Assembly (NCBI RefSeq): GCF_030764225.1
Contig: NZ_JASAXH010000013.1
DNA from: Phocoenobacter atlanticus
GTDB taxonomy: Bacteria > Pseudomonadota > Gammaproteobacteria > Enterobacterales > Pasteurellaceae
DNA length: 64,000 nucleotides
Direction: 5' to 3' (one strand)
Both the position numbers and the translations under genes were made by a program. The notes beneath the pieces were generated by a model, which was not told the origin of the DNA, ran no database searches, and was given only the letters and a program-made list of their open reading frames with translations. Below, one piece after another: positions 46,091 to 54,266 of this stretch. Each line of letters begins with the position of its first letter. Position 1 is the first letter of the stretch.

Positions 46091-46804
46091 ATGAAATTGC
46101 AAAAATATCTTATTATCTTACCGCTTATAATTGCTAGTTTTAGTGCTTTAGCACAAGAAAAAAAGAGTAATGATGAGTATAAATCCACTTTCCAGTTTTC
46201 TACTGAAGTGCGTCGTACGGTGGATAAAGATTTAATGTCTGCTTCTGTGTACAGTCGTAAAACAGGAAAATCTTTAGTTGAATTAAGAGCCTTTGTTTCT
46301 AAAAATTTAAATGAAGTACTGGAACTAGCAAAGAAATACCCAACCATTGAAGTGGAAGCAACAGGTATCCAAAACTATCCTCATTACAAAAAAGAAAAAG
46401 TAAAAGGATGGGAAGCTCAAGGAGATATTCGATTTAAAAGTAAAGATTTTGAGGCAATGGAAAAATTACTTAATGGGCTAGGTGATGAAATTGCATTAAA
46501 CTCTATCGATTTTAGTGTTTCTCCTGAAAAGCGTGCAGTGTTAGAAGATGAAATGACGGCGGAGATGATCAAAAAATTACAGCATAAAGCAGAAATTATT
46601 AAAAAAGGATTAAATGCGGAAAGTTATCTTTTAGTTAACATTCAATTAGATAGCGTTAATAATACGCCTAGACTTTATCGTGGTCAAATGGCACAAATGA
46701 CTTATGCTTCAAAATCAAGTTTTCAAGATGAAGATAGCTTACCACTAGAAGCGGGGAAAGAAACCATTATTAGTCACGCCTCTGGAACAGTAAAGTTTAA
46801 ATAG
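46091..46804 (+). CDS. SIMPL domain (DUF541) periplasmic protein
   Basis: A 237-residue protein with a Sec signal peptide (LIILPLIIASFSALA, cleavage after ALA near residue 21), so exported to the periplasm. The mature part matches the SIMPL/YggE fold: a repeated beta-alpha pattern with LVELRAFVSKNLNEVLELA and IEVEATGIQNYPHY. YggE-like proteins are tied to oxidative stress tolerance, but the molecular action is unknown. It stands alone between terminators. Confidence 0.85.
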   Translation: MKLQKYLIILPLIIASFSALAQEKKSNDEYKSTFQFSTEVRRTVDKDLMSASVYSRKTGKSLVELRAFVSKNLNEVLELAKKYPTIEVEATGIQNYPHYKKEKVKGWEAQGDIRFKSKDFEAMEKLLNGLGDEIALNSIDFSVSPEKRAVLEDEMTAEMIKKLQHKAEIIKKGLNAESYLLVNIQLDSVNNTPRLYRGQMAQMTYASKSSFQDEDSLPLEAGKETIISHASGTVKFK

Positions 46805-46824
46805 TTGCGTATCAGATAAATTAA

Positions 46825-46861
46825 AAACAGCAAATGGTATAAATAAACCGATTTGCTGTTT
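46825..46861. terminator. Terminator between the SIMPL gene and the ABC gene
   Basis: AAACAGCAAAT pairs with ATTTGCTGTTT, extended by GGT/ACC inside the loop. It lies between converging genes. Confidence 0.75.
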
Positions 46862-46894
46862 GTAAATTTTGATAAGAAAGTAACCGCTTACTTG

Positions 46895-48490
46895 TTATAG
46901 ATTAGACGCCTTAATTAAACGTTGAGTATAAGGGTGCTGAGGGTTATGGAAGATTTGTTGTGTATCTCCACTTTCGACGACTTCACCTTGTTGCATTACC
47001 ATTACGTGATTACTTAATGCTTTAACCACAGACAAATCGTGACTAATAAATAAATAGCTCAAATCATATTTTTTCTGCAAGCTGTTTAATAATTCAATCA
47101 CCGTTAATTGCGTTGAGCGGTCAAGCGCAGAGGTGGGTTCATCAAGTAAGACAAACTTTGGTTCTAAAATCATTGCTCGAGCAATAGCAATACGCTGACG
47201 TTGTCCTCCTGAAAATTCGTGAGGGTAACGGTTAATCATAGAAGGCGATAAGTTAACCTCTTCTAACATTTTCATTACTCGTTCACGGCGTTCTTGTTTA
47301 CTCATTTTAGGAAAATGAACCAATAATCCCTCGCCAATAATTTCTCCTACTGTTAAACGAGGAGAAAGGGAATTAAAGGGGTCTTGGAAGACCATTTGCA
47401 TATCTTTTTTCAGCGCTTGGCGATCTTCTTTTGAAAGTAATGGAATATCACGGTTATCAAAATAAATATCACCTTGATAATCTAAAATTTGCATTACAGC
47501 ACGCCCAAGAGTAGATTTTCCAGAACCTGATTCGCCCACAATACCCAGCGTTTCCCCTTTTTTGAGGTTTAAAGAGATATTTTTAACGGCATTAAATACT
47601 TTTTTAGGTTTACCAAACCAAGAGCGTTGTACGATGTAATCTACGTCTACATTTTTAAGCACGATCAGATCCTTCGCATTTTCATCTGGTGCAGGTTTTA
47701 AGGTGTCAGGAATAGGATTAAGTAATTCTTGAGTATAGGAATGTTGAGGATTATTAAATACTTCGTCTGTATCACCTCGCTCAATAATTTTTCCATTTTG
47801 CATCACACAGACATTATCGCTGTAATTATGCACAAGGCGTAGGTCGTGTGAAATTAAGATGATTGCCATCCCCATCTCTTTTTGAAGATCCATTATTAAA
47901 TCAAGAATTTCAGCTTGAGTTGTAACATCAAGAGCAGTAGTAGGTTCATCAGCAATCAATAAATCTGGTTTATTAATAATTGCCATTGCAATCATAATTC
48001 TTTGTAGTTGACCACCAGAGAATTCGTGTGGATAGCAATCCATTTTTTTCTCTGCATCGGGAATTTTTACAATATTTAAGGTGTCTAGCGTTAATTGTTT
48101 GGCTTCTTTTTTAGAAAGTTGGGGTTGGTGGGTCATCACAGATTCCACGATCTGAGAACCAATTCGCATAAACGGATTCAATGACGTCATTGGTTCTTGG
48201 AAAATCATTCCAATACGCCCACCACGTAAATCACGCATTGCTTTTTCTGAAAGGGTTAAAATTGATTTATCTTCAAAAATAATTTCAGCGTTATCACCAT
48301 AAGAGACGATATTTTCAGGTAACAGTTGCATAATAGACATAGAGGTAACAGATTTTCCTGAACCTGATTCTCCAACAATGCCCAATGTCTGTCCTTTTTC
48401 TACCTCAAAAGAGATACCTTGCACTGCGTGTACTAATGCATCATCAGTCTTCAGGTAAACATTTAAGTTTTTCACTTCAAGTAATTTCAT
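46895..48490 (-). CDS. Dual ATPase of a peptide ABC transporter (YejF type)
   Basis: The 531 residues hold two fused ABC ATPase domains, each with Walker A GESGSGKS, an ABC signature (EFSGGQLQRI and EFSGGQRQRI) and Walker B (LLIADEPT and VLLDEPTSALD). It is the arrangement of YejF, the ATPase of the YejABEF oligopeptide and microcin C importer. No permease or binding-protein genes are next to it in this window, so its partners must be elsewhere. A gene fusion related to OppD-OppF is the alternative. Confidence 0.85.
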   Translation of the reverse strand: MKLLEVKNLNVYLKTDDALVHAVQGISFEVEKGQTLGIVGESGSGKSVTSMSIMQLLPENIVSYGDNAEIIFEDKSILTLSEKAMRDLRGGRIGMIFQEPMTSLNPFMRIGSQIVESVMTHQPQLSKKEAKQLTLDTLNIVKIPDAEKKMDCYPHEFSGGQLQRIMIAMAIINKPDLLIADEPTTALDVTTQAEILDLIMDLQKEMGMAIILISHDLRLVHNYSDNVCVMQNGKIIERGDTDEVFNNPQHSYTQELLNPIPDTLKPAPDENAKDLIVLKNVDVDYIVQRSWFGKPKKVFNAVKNISLNLKKGETLGIVGESGSGKSTLGRAVMQILDYQGDIYFDNRDIPLLSKEDRQALKKDMQMVFQDPFNSLSPRLTVGEIIGEGLLVHFPKMSKQERRERVMKMLEEVNLSPSMINRYPHEFSGGQRQRIAIARAMILEPKFVLLDEPTSALDRSTQLTVIELLNSLQKKYDLSYLFISHDLSVVKALSNHVMVMQQGEVVESGDTQQIFHNPQHPYTQRLIKASNL

Positions 48491-48777
48491 TTTTATATCC
48501 TGTAAATTTGCATTAAATTATATTTTTATTGTTTATCTTTTGGATTCAATACATTTTGCAATAGCACAAATGATGATATCAAAACAACATTTCTACTACA
48601 AAAAAATCATTTTGTAAATAGATAAAATTAAAGCTGATGGAGTAATGATGTGTTGTATTTATAAGCAAAAATAAGATAAAACGAGAGTTATGCTCAAAAT
48701 ATGTTATTTTTTGCTTGTTTTTTATTATAAAAAACGATAATTTACGTAAGTTTTTTTATTATTAGGAGGTTTAAATT

Positions 48778-50328
48778 ATGTCGGAAGTGACTATTGATAA
48801 TAAGATTAATCCTAAGGTGTTAAATCACCCAGCGGGATTATTTGTGTTATTTTTTACTGAAATGTGGGAACGTTTTAGTTACTACGGAATGCGTGCATTG
48901 TTAGTACTTTTCTTAGTTTCAGCCCTTGATGAAGGTGGTTGGGCTTGGTCTCGTGAAGATGCGGGTGTGTTATATGCGTGGTACAGCTCATTAGTTTATT
49001 TTACACCCTTAATTGGGGGTTATATTGCTGACCGCTTAACGGGTGCAAGAGTTGCCATTGTTGGTGGTGCATTTTTAATGACCTTAGGGCATTTATCTCT
49101 TGCCTTCGAATTTATGGGGCAATGGTCATTCTATCTTGGTTTAACCTTGCTTGTATTAGGTAACGGTCTATTTAAGCCAAATATCTCGACAATGGTCGGT
49201 GATCTTTACAAAAAAGAATCGAAAAAAGACAGTGCTTATACCATTTTCTATATGGGTATTAACGCAGGTGCATTTTTAGGTATTATGCTTTGTGGTTATG
49301 TAGGTGAAACTGTGGGTTGGTCTTACGGCTTCGGTTTAGCGGGTATCTTTATGTTATTCGGTTTACTTCAATTCTACTTCTCAAAAGCATTATTCGGTCA
49401 AATCGGTTCACTGCACAAAAAAGTCGTTGCTGAAAATGCAGAAAGCAAAGAAGTAACAAAAGAATCTCTTACTGGAACAGAAAAAGATCGTTTAATTGCA
49501 GTAGGTGTATTTGCATTATTCACTATTGTATTCTGGTGGGCATTTGAGCAAGCGGGTTCATCAATGACCATCTTTGCAAAAGACTATACACAACGTGTTT
49601 TAACGGGTGAGTGGGCGACTATCTTTGTATGGGCAAACTTCTTCTTAACGGTTGTACCAGTGATTATTGTCACTTGGGTTTTAGGTTTATTAGTTAAACA
49701 AACTTTCTCAAAAATTGCACTATCAAACAGTTTCTTAATGACCAGTTTTGTGATTATTTGGGGGATTGTGATTTGGAAATTATACGGTGAATTTAGCTCA
49801 ACGGATCAAATTGAAGTACCTGCTTCTTGGTTTGGTATTTTAAATTCATTCTTTATTATCGCATTTGCACCATTAGTTTCTAAAATTTGGGATACTAAAT
49901 TTAATCCATCAGGTCCAATGAAATTCGCAATTGCAATGATCTTACTCGCAGCAGGTTTTGGTTTCTTAGCTTATGGTTCAATGAGTATTAAATCAGGTGT
50001 TGCAGAGGCATCAGTTTCAATGTTCTGGTTAATTGCAGCTTACTTCTTACATACAATGGGCGAATTATGTTTATCACCAATCGGCTTATCTTATGTAAGT
50101 AAATTATCACCAAAACGTTTCGTAGGCTTAATGTTCGGTGTTTGGTTGTTTGCCGCATTTATCGGTAATTTATTATCAGGTTACACTGCAAGCTCAATCG
50201 ATGCATTAAATGAAATGATGGGATTATCAGGCTTCTTCTTGCTATTTACATTAATTCCAGTAGGTGCAGCAGTGATTATCGTATTAATGTCTAAATTCTT
50301 GAAAAAACGTATGCACGGCGTACACTAA
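48778..50328 (+). CDS. POT-family proton-dependent peptide transporter
   Basis: A 516-residue inner-membrane protein with about 14 spans and the POT signatures FFTEMWERFSYYGMRALL (the ExxERFxYY proton-coupling motif) and GNGLFKPNISTMVG. It imports di- and tripeptides with protons. It resembles the longer-loop bacterial members more than E. coli DtpA, so I give no symbol. A strong AGGAGG ribosome binding site lies 8 bases upstream, and a good terminator follows. Confidence 0.9.
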   Translation: MSEVTIDNKINPKVLNHPAGLFVLFFTEMWERFSYYGMRALLVLFLVSALDEGGWAWSREDAGVLYAWYSSLVYFTPLIGGYIADRLTGARVAIVGGAFLMTLGHLSLAFEFMGQWSFYLGLTLLVLGNGLFKPNISTMVGDLYKKESKKDSAYTIFYMGINAGAFLGIMLCGYVGETVGWSYGFGLAGIFMLFGLLQFYFSKALFGQIGSLHKKVVAENAESKEVTKESLTGTEKDRLIAVGVFALFTIVFWWAFEQAGSSMTIFAKDYTQRVLTGEWATIFVWANFFLTVVPVIIVTWVLGLLVKQTFSKIALSNSFLMTSFVIIWGIVIWKLYGEFSSTDQIEVPASWFGILNSFFIIAFAPLVSKIWDTKFNPSGPMKFAIAMILLAAGFGFLAYGSMSIKSGVAEASVSMFWLIAAYFLHTMGELCLSPIGLSYVSKLSPKRFVGLMFGVWLFAAFIGNLLSGYTASSIDALNEMMGLSGFFLLFTLIPVGAAVIIVLMSKFLKKRMHGVH

Positions 50329-50354
50329 TTAAAGGATTAGTAAAATCTTATGAA

Positions 50355-50377
50355 AAACCCACCGCTTTGGTGGGTTT
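50355..50377. terminator. Terminator of the peptide transporter / TRIC gene pair
   Basis: AAACCCACC pairs with GGTGGGTTT over a GCTTT loop and is followed by a T-run on the plus strand and an A-run on the left. The loop creates an ACCGCTTT sequence like an uptake-signal core. Confidence 0.9.
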
Positions 50378-50391
50378 TTTTATGGATATTT

Positions 50392-50997
50392 TTAATCTTT
50401 AGAAAAAGTAGGTAAAGAAAGTTGCCATTTTATTGCAGTTAAACGAATAGCTAATACGACAGCTATGCCTACCAATACATTTACAAAACGTGGTAAGTGA
50501 GAATAATCTAATAAACAGTATACGGTAGCGCCCATAATACAAGCAGAGGCATAAATTTCTTTTTGAAAAATAAAGGGAATTTGACCTGCCAATACATCTC
50601 GAATTGCACCACCACCACATCCTGTGAGGGTTCCCATTAACACTGCAACAGTAGGAGAAAATCCATAATGCAGTGCCTTTTCAGCCCCCATAATAGCAAA
50701 AAATGCTAATCCAAAAGCATCAGAAACGGGCAAGATATACCAAGGTAGACGGGTAGGTTTTTTAGTGAATACAATCATTAGTATACAAGTTGCAATGACC
50801 ACCCAAATATAGTTATTATCAGTAAGCCAAAAAACAGGAACATCTAATACAATATCTCGAATAGTTCCCCCTCCAATGGCAACAACACTCGCCAACACTA
50901 AAACCCCGACAGCATCCATTTTTAATCTAAATGCCATTGAAACACCAGAAACCGCAAAAATAGCCGTACCAAGCAGATCGACAATATATAGAAACAT
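50392..50997 (-). CDS. TRIC/UPF0126-type membrane protein
   Basis: A 201-residue protein with two homologous halves, each containing a glycine-rich motif: AIGGGTIRDI near residue 41 and CGGGAIRDV near residue 127. This is the YicG/YadS family (UPF0126), prokaryotic relatives of trimeric intracellular cation channels. About seven spans are expected. Ion selectivity cannot be told by eye. It is convergent with the peptide transporter gene. Confidence 0.88.
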   Translation of the reverse strand: MFLYIVDLLGTAIFAVSGVSMAFRLKMDAVGVLVLASVVAIGGGTIRDIVLDVPVFWLTDNNYIWVVIATCILMIVFTKKPTRLPWYILPVSDAFGLAFFAIMGAEKALHYGFSPTVAVLMGTLTGCGGGAIRDVLAGQIPFIFQKEIYASACIMGATVYCLLDYSHLPRFVNVLVGIAVVLAIRLTAIKWQLSLPTFSKD

Positions 50998-51054
50998 TTA
51001 TTCTCCTTTAAAATCAAGCGGTAAGATAGTTATCAAAATTTTCAAATTGATTCT

Positions 51055-51372
51055 TTAGTATTGCCAGTCTTTTGGATCAATACCTAGTTCTTGCATTTTT
51101 AACTTCGCTTCTTCTGGAATTTCATCGTGACGGGCTTTCATTAAATCTTCATCTGTTGGAAGGGGTTGCCCTGTAAAAGCATGTAAGAAAGCCTCACAAA
51201 GCAATTCACTATTGGTTGCGTGGCGGAGATTATTTATTTGACGACGAGTTCGCTCATTCGTTAAAATTTCTAGTACTTTCACTGGAATAGAAACGGTGAC
51301 TTTACGAACATGTTCACTTTTCTTACCATGCTCAACATAAGGGCTAATATATTCGCCACTCCAATCTGCCAT
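51055..51372 (-). CDS. metJ: Methionine repressor MetJ
   Basis: A 105-residue ribbon-helix-helix repressor that uses S-adenosylmethionine as corepressor. It begins MADWSGEYISPYVEHG with the DNA-contacting strand RKVTVSIPVKVLEIL, very close to E. coli MetJ (105 residues). Two met boxes lie 58 bp upstream, indicating self-repression. An IS fragment directly abuts them. Confidence 0.97.
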   Translation of the reverse strand: MADWSGEYISPYVEHGKKSEHVRKVTVSIPVKVLEILTNERTRRQINNLRHATNSELLCEAFLHAFTGQPLPTDEDLMKARHDEIPEEAKLKMQELGIDPKDWQY

Positions 51373-51429
51373 TTAAGGGATCCTTATAATTAATAAATTT
51401 CAAGGTTCATTCTAACAAATAATGAATAT

Positions 51430-51445
51430 AGCCGTCTAGACTTCT
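51430..51445 (-). promoter_or_regulatory. Tandem met boxes upstream of metJ
   Basis: On the minus strand AGAAGTCT and AGACGGCT stand back to back. Each differs from the MetJ consensus AGACGTCT at one of eight positions. Two adjacent 8-bp boxes are the minimum MetJ operator. Confidence 0.75.
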
Positions 51446-51742
51446 TATTTGTTTTTTAATAATAAATTCATTGCAAAATGCCTAAATATTGCCATATATT
51501 CAGGGGCATTTTCTAGACAAATTCTTGATTCATCTTCTTTAAAAATTACATCAAGCACCCAGTATGAACTGTTTTCAATACTCCAATGACTTCTTATTGC
51601 TTTTGCTACCATCTCAGGTGCAATAAGCAAAGAGCTTATAGTAAGAAACTTCTTCACTTTTTTTCTTTGATTGTTCTTTTCCTTACCACTTCTATAATTG
51701 TGCTCAAATTTACCTTGCTCAATTAAGAATGGCGTATCTCGG
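51445..51742 (-). pseudogene. C-terminal fragment of an ISAs1-family transposase
   Basis: The frame reads AIRSHWSIENSSYWVLDV, then FKEDESRICLENAPEYM and FRHFAMNLLLKN. These are the conserved C-terminal features of ISAs1/H-repeat transposases, including the catalytic-region glutamate and the NAPE motif. It continues upstream without a start to about 51742. The N-terminal two thirds and recognisable element ends are missing. It abuts the metJ operator. Confidence 0.85.
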
Positions 51743-51915
51743 TGAGTTTTACGGTAAATAACCTATCTAAATGGAGAATCCAAGCAAGCGTAGAATTTGC
51801 AGATTTTATCGCAAAAGAAGAACTCGGTTATGAGTTCAATGAAGAGGAATTTGTTGCGGTTAAAGTTCGTAAAACCAATACCAATACCTTAATAGTATCT
51901 ATATCAACAATGTAA
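51730..51915 (+). pseudogene. 3' fragment of an unidentified coding sequence
   Basis: An open frame without a start codon runs to a TAA at 51913-51915, with coding-like composition: ASVEFADFIAKEELGYEF, then NEEEFVAVKVRK. I do not recognise it. It is not the end of ligA, the gene expected after zipA. It adjoins the ISAs1 fragment and looks like debris of a replaced segment. The rest of the gap to zipA (51916-52029) holds nothing identifiable. Confidence 0.4.
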
Positions 51916-52029
51916 TTTATTGGTTTTATTAGATTCTGGTTCCTATCTTGCTTTAATTAAAGTATGACCTTCCCCCCCCTTTTTAAGAGAGCTATTTTTT
52001 AACAATATAGCTTTTAGTCTGTTTGTAAA

Positions 52030-52872
52030 TTATTGTACTCTTCGTATGTATTCCAAGTGAGATTGTTTGTCAAATAACGCTTGTTGGTCATTCAGCATAA
52101 ATCCGCCGAGTGATTTAGATAAGCTTTCTACTGTGCTGATCATCAATCGTAAATTTGTAACATCATTTCCAGCTGATGGAATATACATAAAAAAGAGAAG
52201 ACCAATTGTTGAAAATGAGTGTATTTTATCGAGATCAAATACCCCAGGTTGCATCATATTAGCAACACTGAAGATAATTGGACTCGCACTGTTATCAATA
52301 TGACGATGAAAAATTTTATGTTCACCATATTGAAACCCCATTTCTTCGAGCTTTTGAACAATTTCTTCACCAGAAAATTCTTTATTTTCAGGAGCAACAA
52401 GATAAAGGGTAATAATTTTCTCTTCTGTTGTCTTCTCTTGAGTCTGTGTTACCTCTGGTGCTTGTTTTTCTACCTCTACCTCTTCTTCCTCATTTTTAAT
52501 TGTGTCTTGAGTATTAAATAAGGATAATTGTCTCTCTTCTACTTTTTGTTTTTGCTTCTCTTTTTCTTTCGCATTTTTCTTATTGTTTAAACGTATTTTT
52601 ATTTTATTGACAGACTTTTCAACTGTAGAGTTTTCATTATTTTCTGACAATTGTTTTGTCGACGTGTCATCTTGTACATTGTCATACTTCTCATTCTGAG
52701 ATAAATGAGAAAAAGAGAGTTCATTTAATGGTGTGATGGGTTGTTGTGGACGACTAGCAAAGTCATTTTCAAATATATGGGATTTTTCTCTGCGAGAAGA
52801 CAAGATTGAATAACCAATTAACAATGTAATCAGTATTCCAGCTAAAATAAAGAAAATAATTGAGAGTTCCAT
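52030..52872 (-). CDS. zipA: Cell division protein ZipA
   Basis: A membrane anchor for FtsZ, 280 residues. It has an N-terminal span (IIFFILAGILITLLIGYSIL), a long charged linker rich in K/E/Q and a C-terminal FtsZ-binding domain from about residue 150 (IITLYLVAPENKEFSGEEI, through VESLSKSLGGFML). ligA normally follows zipA, but here IS debris follows. zipA is divergent from cysZ, as in E. coli. Confidence 0.95.
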   Translation of the reverse strand: MELSIIFFILAGILITLLIGYSILSSRREKSHIFENDFASRPQQPITPLNELSFSHLSQNEKYDNVQDDTSTKQLSENNENSTVEKSVNKIKIRLNNKKNAKEKEKQKQKVEERQLSLFNTQDTIKNEEEEVEVEKQAPEVTQTQEKTTEEKIITLYLVAPENKEFSGEEIVQKLEEMGFQYGEHKIFHRHIDNSASPIIFSVANMMQPGVFDLDKIHSFSTIGLLFFMYIPSAGNDVTNLRLMISTVESLSKSLGGFMLNDQQALFDKQSHLEYIRRVQ

Positions 52873-52968
52873 TGCATCCTCTTTTGTCTTATAGTATGTA
52901 CTTTGAAAAATGATATGAATAGCTTACCATATTTCTAAGAATATTTTAAAAATATAAGGAAAAATATT

Positions 52969-53769
52969 ATGATTTTATTACTTCCACCTTCTCAAAATCA
53001 GTTTGAGGCAGGGATTTATTATTTTACTTTTGGATGGCGTTTGATTTTTCAGCGAAAATTACTTCCTTTTATTTTGTTTCCATTACTGATTAATATTACG
53101 CTGATTATAGGTTTAGTATGGTTATTTATTGTTAACCTTAATGATTGGTTAAATTCTCTTGTAAGCTTTATGCCTAGCTGGTTAGATTGGATAACCGTGA
53201 TATTGATCCCTATTGCAATTTTGGGTTTAATGCTCTTTTTCTATTTTACTTTCACAACACTAGCCAATTTTATTGCTGCGCCTTTTAATGGCTTATTGGC
53301 AGAAAAAGTGGAACTTCAATTAACGGGGGAACTGTTATTAGATACTTCTTTTGCCGATATATTAAAAGACATTCCAAGAATGCTTAAACGAGAATGGCAA
53401 AAAATGATGTATGCACTTCCTAGATTAGTTATTTTATTTACATTAGGCTTTGTACCTCTTTTAGGACAAACGGTGATCCCTATATTATTATTTATATTGG
53501 GATGTTGGTTAGTTGCAATTCAATATTGTGACTATCCTTTTGATAATCATAAAATTAGCTTTATTAGGATGCAAAAAGCATTATCTGAACATAAAGTAAT
53601 GAACTTAACTTTTGGTACACTGATAAGCATTGCCACATTAATTCCAGTAATTAATTTAGTTATTATGCCTGTTGCGGTGTGTGGTGCAACTGCAATGTGG
53701 ACACAAGAATACCGTACTTTCTTTTTAAATAGTGATTTAGGGGAGTTTTATGATAGAAAAAAAGAGTAA
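52969..53769 (+). CDS. cysZ: Sulfate transporter CysZ
   Basis: A 266-residue inner-membrane protein with several spans that takes up sulfate for cysteine synthesis. Conserved segments include GIYYFTFGWRLI, FNGLLAEKVELQL and DYPFDNHKISF. It is divergent from zipA as in E. coli. cysK, the usual downstream partner, is replaced by grxD. Confidence 0.93.
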   Translation: MILLLPPSQNQFEAGIYYFTFGWRLIFQRKLLPFILFPLLINITLIIGLVWLFIVNLNDWLNSLVSFMPSWLDWITVILIPIAILGLMLFFYFTFTTLANFIAAPFNGLLAEKVELQLTGELLLDTSFADILKDIPRMLKREWQKMMYALPRLVILFTLGFVPLLGQTVIPILLFILGCWLVAIQYCDYPFDNHKISFIRMQKALSEHKVMNLTFGTLISIATLIPVINLVIMPVAVCGATAMWTQEYRTFFLNSDLGEFYDRKKE

Positions 53770-53875
53770 ATTTATAAATAAAATATAAAATGCTATTTAA
53801 TTAAACAGGATAAGCGGTGCGATCTTAATTAAAATTTGCTAAAATACTCTCCTATATTTAGATTAGAGGCTTATA

Positions 53876-54202
53876 ATGGAAACAATAGAGAAAATCAAAA
53901 AACAAATTACAGAAAATCCTGTTCTTATTTATATGAAAGGATCACCAAAATTTCCTTCTTGTGGTTTTTCAGCTCGAGCAGTAGAAGCATTGATAGGATG
54001 CAAAGTTCCTTTTGGATATGTAGATATTTTAACTAATCCTGATATTCGTTCAGAATTACCAAAATATGCACAATGGCCAACTTTTCCACAACTTTGGGTT
54101 AAAGGTGAATTAGTAGGTGGTTGTGATATTATTTTAGAAATGTATCAAAAAGGTGAGCTTCAAAAACTATTAAAAGAAGCGACTGAAGAAAATCCAGCTT
54201 AA
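53876..54202 (+). CDS. grxD: Monothiol glutaredoxin 4
   Basis: A 108-residue monothiol glutaredoxin with the CGFS active site at residues 29-32, the cis-proline segment WPTFPQLWV and the glutathione-binding GGCDI. It carries [2Fe-2S] clusters and passes them to A-type carriers such as ErpA (39.2 kb). It starts after an uptake signal in the cysZ-grxD gap. Confidence 0.97.
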   Translation: METIEKIKKQITENPVLIYMKGSPKFPSCGFSARAVEALIGCKVPFGYVDILTNPDIRSELPKYAQWPTFPQLWVKGELVGGCDIILEMYQKGELQKLLKEATEENPA

Positions 54203-54215
54203 TTTTAGTATTTAT

Positions 54216-54247
54216 AACCCCTATTACTTTACAAAAGAATAGGGGTT
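54216..54247. terminator. Bidirectional terminator, grxD / glmS
   Basis: AACCCCTATT pairs with AATAGGGGTT across a 12-base loop, with T-rich flanks on the plus strand and A-rich on the other. Confidence 0.85.
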
Positions 54248-54266
54248 TTTAATTACATAAATTATA

